NCBI GenBank assembly: GCA_028710885.1
Contig: JAQTTG010000001.1
Span: 124,001-188,000, forward strand
Reading direction: 5' to 3'
DNA: 64,000 bases
DNA from: Sulfuricurvum sp.
Lineage (GTDB): Bacteria > Campylobacterota > Campylobacteria > Campylobacterales > Sulfurimonadaceae
Part shown: positions 33,971 through 42,664 of the stretch, in pieces
How positions within the stretch are numbered: the stretch's first letter is position 1
Layout: each line of letters starts with the position of its first letter
Made by a program: the position numbers and the translations under genes
The notes under the pieces: generated by a model
What the model was told of the DNA's origin: nothing
The model's input: only the letters and a program-made list of their open reading frames with translations
Databases searched by the model: none

Positions 33971-34519
33971 TTAAATTATACCATCACGATACTTTTCAAG
34001 CGTCTCGAATGCAATATGATCCCCGATGTCTTTGCCGTAGTAAGCGATCTCTATTTTCCCAGAGGGATCGATCAGAAAATCGGCGGGAAGACGCTGTATC
34101 TCGTTTTCGATACTGCCGGGGAAAAATCCGCGAAGAAAAACCGATTTGAGTATTTGATGCGGTCTAAAAAGAAAAGCTTTGAGCAGTCCGATCCACGATG
34201 TTTCTACACCGTAACGTTTATAGATCTCTAAATTCGGATCACCGATGATGGGGTAGTTTAGGCTCTGTTTTCCCACATATTCGGCAAGCTTTTCATCGGG
34301 TGATTGAAATATGGCGATCATTTCTATCCCATGTGCACGAAAAGTATCATACTTTTGTATCGATTCATGTACCCTCAGATTGCAAAACGGACATGACGCA
34401 TACCGATAAAAACTGAGCAAAAGATATTTTCCATGATATTTATCCAGATCAATTACATCTCCTTGAAAACTTCGAGCGCTAAACCAAGGTGCACTCTCCC
34501 CCTCCACCAGACGGCTCAT
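33971..34519 (-). CDS. Peroxiredoxin-like (AhpC/TSA) protein
   Basis: The 182-residue thioredoxin-fold protein has FYRYASCPFCNLRVHE near residue 37, with a CPFC pair in the peroxiredoxin or redoxin site, and the QSLNYPIIGDPNLEIYKRYGV segment. It belongs to the peroxiredoxin-like family related to AhpC/TSA. It has no signal peptide and is cytoplasmic. It overlaps the preceding redoxin gene by 4 bases and is followed by tetR after 2 bases. It may reduce peroxides or electrophiles whose levels are sensed by the TetR protein. Confidence 0.75.
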   Translation of the reverse strand: MSRLVEGESAPWFSARSFQGDVIDLDKYHGKYLLLSFYRYASCPFCNLRVHESIQKYDTFRAHGIEMIAIFQSPDEKLAEYVGKQSLNYPIIGDPNLEIYKRYGVETSWIGLLKAFLFRPHQILKSVFLRGFFPGSIENEIQRLPADFLIDPSGKIEIAYYGKDIGDHIAFETLEKYRDGII

Positions 34520-35226
34520 CGATGGTCCTTTTTGAGTTGACGGAGTACTTCGATGATCTCTTTGGGTTCGGCTCGGTTACGAAAATCATCGTCGATGTAA
34601 GCATACCGGATGATTCCGCCCTGATCGATGACATACGCGACCGTCAACGGAAGCTCTTCTTTGTGCTCAGGATAATAATCACCCAATCCGAAACGATCAT
34701 CCATCAAAGAGAGCAATTTCGGTTTAACAGTATAGACGATGCGGTATTGTTTGGCAACCATGTTGTTGACATCGCTGAGGATATCGAAATCGATTGCATG
34801 ATCTTGCTGAGTGACCTTTCCCATGTTCGGTACTTCCGGTGCGATAGCGACCAATCTACCCCCTGCATTTTTAATCGCATCATGATATTTTTGATAATAA
34901 GCAAGCTGAATATTACAATACGGGCACCATCCTCCGCGATACCAGATAAGGACGACCGGAGAGCGTTTTAGTGCTTCATCCAAAGTAAAAACATTTCCAT
35001 GAATATCTTTGAGAGTAAATCCGATAGCTCTGTCTCCGACCTTCGGAATATTTTTTTCTAAATGATAGCTATGGCGTTCGTTCAGATCATCCTCGACTGC
35101 ACGGATTGCCTCTTGCGAGCCTTGTTTATGAAACAGGGCATTGTACTCATCCAACTCGCTTTTGAGTGTTGTATCCGCTCCAAAAAGAGATATCACTGAT
35201 AAACAAATAATCAGTACCTTTTTCAT
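34516..35226 (-). CDS. Periplasmic redoxin / peroxiredoxin-like protein
   Basis: The 236-residue protein has a signal peptide (cleavage near LFGA), a helical part of about 50 residues, and a thioredoxin-fold domain with YRGGWCPYCNIQLAYYQ, the CPYC motif of the peroxiredoxin-like family. It ends with a helix typical of AhpC/TSA proteins. The signal peptide places it in the periplasm, unlike its neighbour. It overlaps both the epimerase gene and the cytoplasmic peroxiredoxin gene by 4 bases. Thus the operon encodes a redox protein for each compartment. Confidence 0.75.
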   Translation of the reverse strand: MKKVLIICLSVISLFGADTTLKSELDEYNALFHKQGSQEAIRAVEDDLNERHSYHLEKNIPKVGDRAIGFTLKDIHGNVFTLDEALKRSPVVLIWYRGGWCPYCNIQLAYYQKYHDAIKNAGGRLVAIAPEVPNMGKVTQQDHAIDFDILSDVNNMVAKQYRIVYTVKPKLLSLMDDRFGLGDYYPEHKEELPLTVAYVIDQGGIIRYAYIDDDFRNRAEPKEIIEVLRQLKKDHR

Positions 35227-36233
35227 TGGACATCCTTCACCATTTTCATAGGACTCTTTTGACGTTTTTCTATTTCGCGTATTTGTCTACCAACGGCATC
35301 TTTCCAGTGAATGGTTGGTGTGTATCCGAGTAATTCGGCTGCTTTTTGATTATCGGTTCCGGTATTTTTCAGAAGATGAACGATAGAACGTGTTACCAAT
35401 GGATCGAAAGGCATCAGTGGGTCGAGCCTCTCCATAAAATGACCGAACAGATGCGCGATAGGAAACGAAACACTAAAATGGGGAAACGGATACCCAAATT
35501 GCGTATGAATAAATTCGAGCACTTCCCGAACGGTTGGAACCTCAGTACCTAAAACATTGATCCCCTCATACGTATGCGGCATGGAGGGAGCGAACGCAGC
35601 TTTGACAAACGCCTGAGCGATATCCTCGCCCCCTATCAACGGCATTTGGGTCTTTCCCCCCTCGACCAAAGGGACTAGATGGGTTTTCAGACGAGGCAAA
35701 AGGATCGGCAAAAGCCCAAGAGAGTAGTGTTCACCGACAAAGAGACCGCATCGCAAGTTAATCACCTCAAAACTCGCATTTGCTCTGTGTCGCAAATACT
35801 CTTCTATCTCGATAACATTATCCAGATGCGGCCAAAAATGTCTTTTAGTCCCTTGTGCATTGGCATCGTTGGCAACATTCCCATTCGCCGCGCTGGCCGT
35901 GGAGAGATTAATAAAGCGTTTAACTTTGGCAGCTATCGCCGCATCGATGAGGGCAATAGTCGGCTCAAAAAACAGTTCTCTCGATTCTCGCTCATGGGCA
36001 TACAACGCCGTCCACGAAAACGCGTTAATAACGACATCTACATCACGAAACAGATTTTCTAAATAGATTCGGTCTCGAATATCACCTTGAGCAATCGTAT
36101 TATTCTTTAATTTCGGATGGATATGTGCAGCATTTCGGCACGCCAATACCATTTCGCACTCTTCATTTTGTAACTCTAATGCGACATGTGACCCTACAAA
36201 TCCAGTAGCACCTAGCACAACAATCCGTTTCAT
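35223..36233 (-). CDS. NAD(P)-dependent epimerase/dehydratase family protein
   Basis: The 336-residue extended short-chain dehydrogenase begins with VVLGATGFVGSHVALEL (NAD(P)-binding Gly motif) and DVVINAFSW. The usual YxxxK is not clear in this copy; the region NLSTASAANGNV holds the Ser site. It is most like atypical SDRs that act as NADP-binding regulators or quinone/steroid reductases. It is the first gene of the operon controlled by the two palindromes at 36253-36305. Substrate unknown. Confidence 0.72.
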   Translation of the reverse strand: MKRIVVLGATGFVGSHVALELQNEECEMVLACRNAAHIHPKLKNNTIAQGDIRDRIYLENLFRDVDVVINAFSWTALYAHERESRELFFEPTIALIDAAIAAKVKRFINLSTASAANGNVANDANAQGTKRHFWPHLDNVIEIEEYLRHRANASFEVINLRCGLFVGEHYSLGLLPILLPRLKTHLVPLVEGGKTQMPLIGGEDIAQAFVKAAFAPSMPHTYEGINVLGTEVPTVREVLEFIHTQFGYPFPHFSVSFPIAHLFGHFMERLDPLMPFDPLVTRSIVHLLKNTGTDNQKAAELLGYTPTIHWKDAVGRQIREIEKRQKSPMKMVKDVQ

Positions 36234-36252
36234 GATTCTCCTCCATTTCTAT

Positions 36253-36270
36253 ACAGACTAAATAGTCTGT
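36253..36270. promoter_or_regulatory. TetR-type operator 1
   Basis: ACAGACT-AAAT-AGTCTGT is a perfect inverted repeat with 7-base arms. It lies 20-37 bases upstream of the epimerase start. The same design occurs at 36288-36305 and 36814-36831. Confidence 0.75.
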
Positions 36271-36287
36271 TTTGAGAGCATGATACC

Positions 36288-36305
36288 ACAGACCGTTCAG
36301 TCTGT
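36288..36305. promoter_or_regulatory. TetR-type operator 2
   Basis: ACAGACC-GTTC-AGTCTGT pairs in 6 of 7 arm positions with the same spacing as operator 1, 35 bases away centre to centre. It lies in the 87-base gap between the membrane-protein gene (stop at 36321) and the epimerase gene. Confidence 0.72.
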
Positions 36306-36320
36306 CAAGAGATTTAGCAA

Positions 36321-36785
36321 TTAAAAACGAAAAAACGGACGACTGATAATCGGTGAGAATTCCCAAGGAATTGCCGCAAGGATAAGAAGAAGTGCGATTG
36401 TATACCAAACAACAATGGTTCTAAATTTGGAGTTATCAGCTTTTTGACGTTTTGCAATCATAGAACCAAGTGTAATAACGAAAATAGCTAAGAGCATGGT
36501 GATACTATGTTCCAGTCCAAAAAAACGGATCTCGCGTATATGGACCGCTTCTTTAAAATGAGTCATGAAATAACCGCTTATCGGGCTAGTGAAATAAAGC
36601 CCTATCCCAAATAAAAGCTGAATATGCGCAAACGTGGCTACCGAATGTCTCAGGGTATTATCATAGGATAAAAACGGCTTTTGCCCCTTCCACCCTCTAA
36701 ATGCACGCACAATCAAATAGATCAAGCTTATAACGACAACCCAACGAAACCAAGAGTGTAACAATAATAACGCTGTATAAATCAT
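36321..36785 (-). CDS. Four-helix membrane protein, possible haem or quinone protein
   Basis: The 154-residue protein has four hydrophobic segments and conserved-looking His residues: LLLHSWFRWVV at the start, RHSVATFAHIQLLFGIGLYF near residue 46 and GLEHSITMLLAIF near 90. The HSWFRW start is common in small cytochrome-b-like membrane proteins. A haem role is only suggested. Its promoter region contains the third TetR palindrome (36814-36831), so it is probably in the same regulon. Confidence 0.55.
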   Translation of the reverse strand: MIYTALLLLHSWFRWVVVISLIYLIVRAFRGWKGQKPFLSYDNTLRHSVATFAHIQLLFGIGLYFTSPISGYFMTHFKEAVHIREIRFFGLEHSITMLLAIFVITLGSMIAKRQKADNSKFRTIVVWYTIALLLILAAIPWEFSPIISRPFFRF

Positions 36786-36813
36786 GTATAAAATCCAGTT
36801 TTAGAGATATTCA

Positions 36814-36831
36814 ATAGACCAATTGGTCTGT
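36814..36831. promoter_or_regulatory. TetR-type operator 3
   Basis: ATAGACC-AATT-GGTCTGT has 6 of 7 arm positions paired and the same 7-4-7 design as operators 1 and 2. It lies 29-46 bases upstream of the membrane-protein start. Confidence 0.72.
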
Positions 36832-36883
36832 AAGTATATCATATAGATTTTTGCACATACCAGTTAAACACACAACGCATCTC

Positions 36884-37162
36884 TTATGCTCTATATGCCA
36901 AAACGGCGAATATGCATCCCATAGATACTGCAAACGGGGTATACAAGCGGGTATCATAGTATGCGAATTTGGATGTTTTTATTTTCTTAAACAACCCCAC
37001 CGTATTAAATTCACCGATACTTCTAAGGATAAATATTGTGGAAATAATCCATCCGATTGCAATCGAGTAAGAACGATAAAATGACGAAGATAGATCCCGA
37101 AAATAGAGAACATACGCAACAAAAGCAAATCCGAATAAAACCAATCCCACAACTATTGTCAT
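36884..37162 (-). CDS. DUF3995-like membrane protein, possibly N-truncated
   Basis: The 92-residue product has three hydrophobic segments and the end RSIGEFNTVGLFKKIKTSKFAYYDTRLYTPFAV, which resembles the C-terminal part of DUF3995 proteins. Those proteins are usually longer, about 130-145 residues with an additional N-terminal segment. Upstream of the ATG the same frame stays open for about 48 codons to a TAA, without an ATG, GTG or TTG. So the gene may be a shortened or decayed copy. Function unknown. Confidence 0.55.
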   Translation of the reverse strand: MTIVVGLVLFGFAFVAYVLYFRDLSSSFYRSYSIAIGWIISTIFILRSIGEFNTVGLFKKIKTSKFAYYDTRLYTPFAVSMGCIFAVLAYRA

Positions 37163-37356
37163 GATTTTACCGGGATTTATTAACCGCTCGCCATTTATAG
37201 TCGGATCGGAGCGGTTATATTGGTGATCGTGGCACTCTTTTATCTGAATCTCAAAAAATCGTTGGTTTATCCGACGTGTTGGTATTGATTCAAATTTTTA
37301 TTATGACTACGCAAGAATGGATTGATACAATATCGACAAAAGTCTAAGGGTAAACT

Positions 37357-37887
37357 ATGGGTAGCCAAACCGCATCTTTAAATGAATATGACAAAACATT
37401 TATATCAGAGCAAAAGATTTTTTTTATTGCCAGTTGCAGCGGTAAAGAGGTTAATCTCAGCCCAAGAGGATATGACTGCTTTCGTGTAATCGGAGATAAT
37501 GAAGCCTTATTCCTCGACTATCCAGGAAGCGGTAACCGTACTGCCCGCGACATCGAAAACGATGGTGAAGTAACGGTCGTTTTTTGTTCATTTGGTCAAA
37601 AACCTCAAATTCTTCGCCTCTTTTGCAAAGGGGAAACCATCGACCGAAACGACGAATCATTCAGAACTTTGTTTGATCCAGACGATCTGCGTGGGATGAG
37701 ACGTTTCGTGAGACTTCATATCTATTGTGTCGAACACAGTTGCGGAATGAGTGTTCCACTCTATGAGTTTAAAGAAGAACGCAAAACAATCAAAGAGTGG
37801 TGTGCCAAAGATGCCGATAACGGCAAAGTCGATGAGTACATTGCCGATCATGCAATCCCTGTCGATTTGAGCCAATATAATAAATGA
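37357..37887 (+). CDS. Pyridoxamine 5'-phosphate oxidase-like FMN protein
   Basis: The 176-residue protein fits the split-barrel FMN-binding family: FFIASCSGKEVNLSPRGYDCFRVIGDNEALFLDYPGSGNRTARDIENDG is visible at residues 22-70, with the GSGNRTA loop for flavin phosphate, followed by VTVVFCSF and ILRLFCKGE. Family members reduce F420, FMN-linked or unknown substrates. It is not the PdxH enzyme itself. It begins 37 bases after a 14-codon frame and stands alone between minus-strand genes. Confidence 0.8.
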   Translation: MGSQTASLNEYDKTFISEQKIFFIASCSGKEVNLSPRGYDCFRVIGDNEALFLDYPGSGNRTARDIENDGEVTVVFCSFGQKPQILRLFCKGETIDRNDESFRTLFDPDDLRGMRRFVRLHIYCVEHSCGMSVPLYEFKEERKTIKEWCAKDADNGKVDEYIADHAIPVDLSQYNK

Positions 37888-37976
37888 ATCTCTCCTACCA
37901 ATACTATCGACTGAACTGAAAACGGCATAAAAAGATGGAAAGCTGATGATTTAAAGGTCGTCCAATCATAAATCAA

Positions 37977-40259
37977 TTAATCGCTTAGATTAACTTTAGA
38001 AACTTGATTGCGTCCATTATTTTTTGCAGTATACAATGCTTCATCAATTTTTCCAATGCTCTCATGAACACCTTTTGTTCTATCTAAAGTTCCTACTCCA
38101 ACACTGATTGTCAACTGAAAATCTAAGCCAAAAGGATAGATTTCTACTGCTTTACGTAAATTTTCAGCTGCAATAGCCGTCTCTTCTAGTGATGTATGAG
38201 GCAATACAACAAGAAATTCTTCACCACCCCATCTACCAATCATATCTGTTTGACGAAGTGTCTTATTAAATATTTGTGCCATTTGTTGTAAAATAAAATC
38301 TCCACTTTGATGACCTTGTGTGTCATTAACTATTTTAAAATAGTCGATATCTATCATCATTATTCCACACTCATACTGTTTATATCGCTCAATTTTTTTA
38401 TGTTCCATATACAGTATTTCATCAATTTTCTGACGGTTAAAAAGTCCTGTTAATTTATCAATTATAGAGAGCTCCAATAATTTTGTATTATATTTTTTCA
38501 AAATTATATATCGCCAAATGAATGCAAAAAGTACTAAAAAGATAACTGCAAAAAACTTCCACATCATTTTATAGTCAAACCATGCAACTTGCTCAATCGT
38601 AGAAGCCCAACGATTGTAAATATTTTGCATTGTCGCATCACCAAGTTGATTAACAAGTTTTTCAAAAATATTATAAAGCATCGGATCATCTTGACGTATT
38701 GCAACGCTTAACTCATCTTTTTCATTCAAACGTGATGAAACTTTTAAACTACCGATATACATTTGTTGAATATAAGAAGATGCTACAAGAAGATTATCAA
38801 TATAACCATACAATTGCCCATTTTCCACTTGTTTCAACCCATCATTTACTGATTCAACTTCAACAATATTTAGTGTTGGGTATAGTCTCTTAATACGGTT
38901 AAACGTTGCATAGCCTTTAACTATACCTATCTTTTCACCTTTGAAAGAATTAATATCTTCCCTAAAAGGTTTTTCCATAGTGGTGACCATAACCAATGGT
39001 ACCGACAAATAGGTAGATGTAAAATTTAAATATTTTAAACGTTCAGGGGTTTTAGCAGCAAGAGATAAAATATCACATTGATGAACTTTAGCATACTCCA
39101 ATGATTGATTCCATGTTTTTGTTTGAACCAGTTCGATAGGTATTCCAAGCTTTGAACGAAATTCTTTCATCACATCAGCCGCAATGCCTATATGTTTTCC
39201 ATCTCGGATTGCCTCAAGTGGATACCATTCTGGATCAACACACATCATGATTTTTTTCTTCTTAAGAAGATAATTTTTTTCATCAGACGATAACTGAAAT
39301 TTATTTTTTGAATTAGCTATGACATCTCGAAATAGAAATGGTGCAAGCTTTTGATCTTCCTGAATTACCCCTGCACGTAAAAGTTGTTTAAAAAGACGGG
39401 TTGTCATCTCTTCATTTGTTTCTCCTACGGCATAAAAATCGATCATCATTAATTGTTTAATAGCGTGCGCCTCATATTCGAGAGATTCTGAAGACTTTTT
39501 AACACCATATTTTTGTCTAAGAATTTTAATCATCTCTTCTTGATGATCCAGTGCATATTCCCAACCTCGATTGGTAGCATCAATAAAGTGCTGAGACCTC
39601 GATGGATGATCAAGCGCCTCAGTTTCAGAGGTGAAAAGATTGCCGGCATTCATAACAAATCCATATTCAATCGGATCAATAATATCATAGGGGATATGAA
39701 GCTTGTCGAGATAATACAATTGATTTGATCGGTATGCACTCATTGCATCCACTTGACCTTTGATAAAAGAATCAATGGTAAAAGTTTGATCAATTAAATG
39801 TGAATTGGCAGATGTAATGCCAAAATGAGAGAGCAACAGTGACAATGAGCTGTGTTTCAGTTCATTTGGGGTACCCATAATAGTCTTGCCGATTAAATTG
39901 GCAGGATTAGCAAGCCCTTTTCGAGTTACTAATATTAGCGGTGAGTGTTGTAGATAAGTGGCCATAATAACAATTGGCTTTATCTTTCCATTGTCCACTA
40001 CTATACTGCTATTATATACACCATAATTGGCTTTATTATTCAACACATCCGATACAACATCAACACCTTCGCGGTATTCACGTAATTCGACATCTAGACC
40101 TGCGTCACGGTAATACCCTTTTTCTTTTGCAGCGATATACCCTGCATATTCAAACTGATATTTCCAATCGAGCTGGATAGAGACTTTTTCATTATGTGTT
40201 GCATTTAAAGCACTACATATAACGATAAATAGAATAAAAAAACGGATGAATATCTTCAC
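37977..40259 (-). CDS. Double solute-binding-domain GGDEF diguanylate cyclase
   Basis: The 760-residue protein has a signal peptide, an NMT1/THI5-like domain (about 25-245; VSIQLDWKYQFEYAGYIAAKEKGYY), a second SBP_bac_3 domain (about 335-560; MCVDPEWYPLEAIRDGKHIGIAADV), one membrane segment (about 568-592) and a GGDEF domain with an intact GRWGGEEFLVVL motif. So two periplasmic ligand domains control one cytoplasmic cyclic-di-GMP synthase. The NMT1 domain usually binds thiamine-pyrimidine or other small aromatic molecules, the second amino acids; which ligands bind here is unknown. Confidence 0.85.
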   Translation of the reverse strand: MKIFIRFFILFIVICSALNATHNEKVSIQLDWKYQFEYAGYIAAKEKGYYRDAGLDVELREYREGVDVVSDVLNNKANYGVYNSSIVVDNGKIKPIVIMATYLQHSPLILVTRKGLANPANLIGKTIMGTPNELKHSSLSLLLSHFGITSANSHLIDQTFTIDSFIKGQVDAMSAYRSNQLYYLDKLHIPYDIIDPIEYGFVMNAGNLFTSETEALDHPSRSQHFIDATNRGWEYALDHQEEMIKILRQKYGVKKSSESLEYEAHAIKQLMMIDFYAVGETNEEMTTRLFKQLLRAGVIQEDQKLAPFLFRDVIANSKNKFQLSSDEKNYLLKKKKIMMCVDPEWYPLEAIRDGKHIGIAADVMKEFRSKLGIPIELVQTKTWNQSLEYAKVHQCDILSLAAKTPERLKYLNFTSTYLSVPLVMVTTMEKPFREDINSFKGEKIGIVKGYATFNRIKRLYPTLNIVEVESVNDGLKQVENGQLYGYIDNLLVASSYIQQMYIGSLKVSSRLNEKDELSVAIRQDDPMLYNIFEKLVNQLGDATMQNIYNRWASTIEQVAWFDYKMMWKFFAVIFLVLFAFIWRYIILKKYNTKLLELSIIDKLTGLFNRQKIDEILYMEHKKIERYKQYECGIMMIDIDYFKIVNDTQGHQSGDFILQQMAQIFNKTLRQTDMIGRWGGEEFLVVLPHTSLEETAIAAENLRKAVEIYPFGLDFQLTISVGVGTLDRTKGVHESIGKIDEALYTAKNNGRNQVSKVNLSD

Positions 40260-40364
40260 AAATACCCTTATAAAAAGACTATTATATTCTATCCGTGCAA
40301 AGATAAAACTTATCGTTTAGACATTGTTATATGATTATTTTAGAAAATTTTTAAATTTTAACTG

Positions 40365-40380
40365 GCCATTTAAAAATGGC
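40365..40380 (-). terminator. Possible weak terminator after the PPIase gene
   Basis: GCCATT-TAAA-AATGGC forms a 6-bp stem with a 4-base loop (7 bp with a 2-base loop if extended). It lies 34 bases past the stop of the peptidyl-prolyl isomerase gene. The flank is AT-rich but has no uninterrupted T-run. Confidence 0.35.
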
Positions 40381-40413
40381 ACAGTATAAAGATTTTTTTA
40401 GGAAAGAAAGAAT

Positions 40414-41211
40414 TTATTTTCGTTGCATTTTCTTAGTATTTTTAGATGCATTGGTCGTTTTAGTATCACTGCTTTCTAAAATTTTATTTGCTTCATTCTC
40501 AACAGTTTGTTGACGAATCATGTTGCTCAAATATCCTTTTGCCTCGTCAAGCGTTGCCGGGTGCTGAGGCTTGATTTCATCAATCAAAATTACATCCCAC
40601 ATATCTTGTCCGATTGCAAGTTTTGTCAAACTGCCACTTTCTTTGTCTTTTAATGAACTACTAATGACGGGGGGAAGTGCAGCAGAATCTACCCATCCGA
40701 TAGAACCGCCTCTTTGTTTTGAATTTTGATCAAGACTCTGTGCTGAAGCCAACGAAGCAAACAACTGATTCCGCTCATCTCCTGATTTGGCATTTAGTTG
40801 CTTCAAAATATCATCAGCAGCCGTTTCTTTAGCAACAGCTATATGACGTAATTTGTAGCTAGGTGCAACATTGAGATCTTTCGCATTTTCATAAGCTTTT
40901 TGAATCTCTTCATCTGTAGGTTTCGTTGCTTCTGCGATACGCTTTGACCACAAATCAAGCGCTAAGGTCTCAGAAAGACGAATGTACTCAGGATCGCTTT
41001 TTAATTTTACAGTAAGTACTTCAGCCAGTTTTATCCGCTTTTCATATTCTGTAGTAATTTTTTGTTTTACATCATCAGGAGCTGCATCAAAATCAACATG
41101 TAATATTTGAGCTGAAAATTGTTTTATCTCATCTGGTGCGACAATATGTGCCTGTAAAGATGATGAAATCAATAATGCTGCCAACACTGGTGCTAGAGAA
41201 TACTTTGACAT
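40414..41211 (-). CDS. Periplasmic PpiC-type peptidyl-prolyl isomerase
   Basis: The 265-residue protein has a signal peptide (cleavage near LQA), a helical SurA-like N-terminal part (about 30-115) and a parvulin domain (about 118-210) with YKLRHIAVAKE, GGSIGWVDSAALPPVI and IGQDMWDVILIDEIK. It ends with a basic, Lys/Thr/Asn-rich tail. Such proteins fold secreted or outer-membrane proteins. The gene stands alone, with 242 bases to the HDOD gene, which starts divergently. Confidence 0.8.
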   Translation of the reverse strand: MSKYSLAPVLAALLISSSLQAHIVAPDEIKQFSAQILHVDFDAAPDDVKQKITTEYEKRIKLAEVLTVKLKSDPEYIRLSETLALDLWSKRIAEATKPTDEEIQKAYENAKDLNVAPSYKLRHIAVAKETAADDILKQLNAKSGDERNQLFASLASAQSLDQNSKQRGGSIGWVDSAALPPVISSSLKDKESGSLTKLAIGQDMWDVILIDEIKPQHPATLDEAKGYLSNMIRQQTVENEANKILESSDTKTTNASKNTKKMQRK

Positions 41212-41453
41212 AGAATTTTCCTTGTTTTATTGTTATGACGACAAGTTTAACAAAGTTTTGTAACAAAATAGCTCAAGAGATAAAATACCAATAAATAATT
41301 ATATTTATTTATTACTATTCGCTATATTTCTACAGTGGGCTTACGTATATTTTATCCCGTCTAAATTTAATTTATCGAAGTGACCTAAACATAATATTTT
41401 GTGTTACAATACTTTCAGATCGCATTTTTATCTCAATAATAAAAAGGAAAAAA

Positions 41454-42263
41454 ATGGATATTCTTTCCCAAAATATTCAAAATATAACTGCACTACCGCC
41501 GATACCGGACAGTCTACTAGAAATACAACACATTTCTAATGATCCATATAGCTCATTAAAAGATCTTGCTAATGTAATACAAAAAGATCCTATGCTGACA
41601 GCCAACATATTAAAGCTTGCAAATGCCCCGATTTATGGGCTTGAAGAACATGTAAATACTATTCAGCAAGCAATATCACTCTTTGGTATTTCAAGTATTG
41701 TCGGGTTTGCCATGGTACATGCCATTGAATCCACACTTAATGTCGATTTTTTGCCATACAAAATTAACAGTGCAAAATTTTTAGAAATAGCAAATATGCA
41801 AAATGCACTGGCATTTCACTGGAAAGATGGCTTAGACAATGCAAAAACTAATATTTTTCTCACTGCCTCATTTCTCATGAGTGTTGGTTCTTTGCTCATA
41901 TCAGATTATATTATAAAAGAAAACCTCACGCAAAAATTTCAAAGTGCCTTATCGGAAAACAATACTTTGGACGAAATAGAAACTGAGATTTGTGGTTTCA
42001 GCCATAAGATGATCAGTGCGGCTATGTTTGAAGTATGGGATTTCGATCAACGGATTGTTCAGGCTATTCGTCAAAGCACCTTTGCCGGTGCATCACAAGA
42101 AGCGATTGACATCGTCAGCTCACGTCTTGCAGTCATATCAGCTGCGGTAAACTTAAAAGAGCAATTGAGTGAAAATTCGATTGCATCAGCCATTGAGCTT
42201 GCCAGTAATTTAGGATTAGACGCTCAAGAATTTAAAAATATTATTGAACGAATTAGTGAATAA
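41454..42263 (+). CDS. HDOD-domain protein, first gene of the chemosensory cluster
   Basis: The 269-residue protein is an HDOD domain throughout: ALPPIPDSLLEIQHISNDPYSSLKDLANVIQKDPMLTANILKLANAP is visible at residues 12-60, then SLFGISSIVGFAM. HDOD proteins are catalytically degenerate HD-fold proteins that act as scaffolds in signalling. Its position directly before cheY (34 bases) suggests it is an output or scaffold of the chemosensory system. No partner domain is fused. AAAGGAA precedes the ATG. Confidence 0.82.
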   Translation: MDILSQNIQNITALPPIPDSLLEIQHISNDPYSSLKDLANVIQKDPMLTANILKLANAPIYGLEEHVNTIQQAISLFGISSIVGFAMVHAIESTLNVDFLPYKINSAKFLEIANMQNALAFHWKDGLDNAKTNIFLTASFLMSVGSLLISDYIIKENLTQKFQSALSENNTLDEIETEICGFSHKMISAAMFEVWDFDQRIVQAIRQSTFAGASQEAIDIVSSRLAVISAAVNLKEQLSENSIASAIELASNLGLDAQEFKNIIERISE

Positions 42264-42297
42264 ATCCTTACATTAGAATTTAGATAAAGGGGAATAA

Positions 42298-42660
42298 ATG
42301 GCAAAAATTTTAGTTGTTGATGACGCAAGTTTAATTCGTATGGTTGCTCAAAAAGCAATCTTAGAAGCTGGTCACGAAGCTATTCTTGCAGAGAATGGTG
42401 CACAAGGAGTTCAGATGTTTCAAAACACTCCCGTAGATTTCATATTTAGTGATATCAATATGCCTGTTATGGGTGGATTTGATATGATTCGTGAGATCAA
42501 AAAACTTCCTGGAGGTTCCTACATCCCTATAGTCATGCTGACTACTGAAAGCAATGATGAGCTTAAACTAGTGGGACGTGAGCTGGGTGTTAAAGCTTGG
42601 TTATTGAAACCATTTAATAAAGAAAAATTTCTTCTTGTAATACAAAAATTGTGTCGATAA
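42298..42660 (+). CDS. CheY-like single-domain response regulator
   Basis: The 120-residue receiver has the acidic pair Asp8-Asp9, the phospho-acceptor Asp52 in FSDINMP, Thr82 and Lys104 (LLKPFN), so all active residues are present. It has AAGGGG 8 bases upstream. It is the only stand-alone receiver in the cluster with an intact phosphorylation site, and so is the likely phosphate target of CheA together with CheV and CheB. Whether it binds the flagellar motor or another output cannot be told. Confidence 0.88.
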   Translation: MAKILVVDDASLIRMVAQKAILEAGHEAILAENGAQGVQMFQNTPVDFIFSDINMPVMGGFDMIREIKKLPGGSYIPIVMLTTESNDELKLVGRELGVKAWLLKPFNKEKFLLVIQKLCR

Positions 42661-42664
42661 TAGC

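Noticed and set aside
37357-37887. PdxH (pyridoxine 5'-phosphate oxidase) assignment
   Set aside because: The protein has the FMN split barrel but not the PdxH substrate residues or C-terminal signature, so only the family is called.
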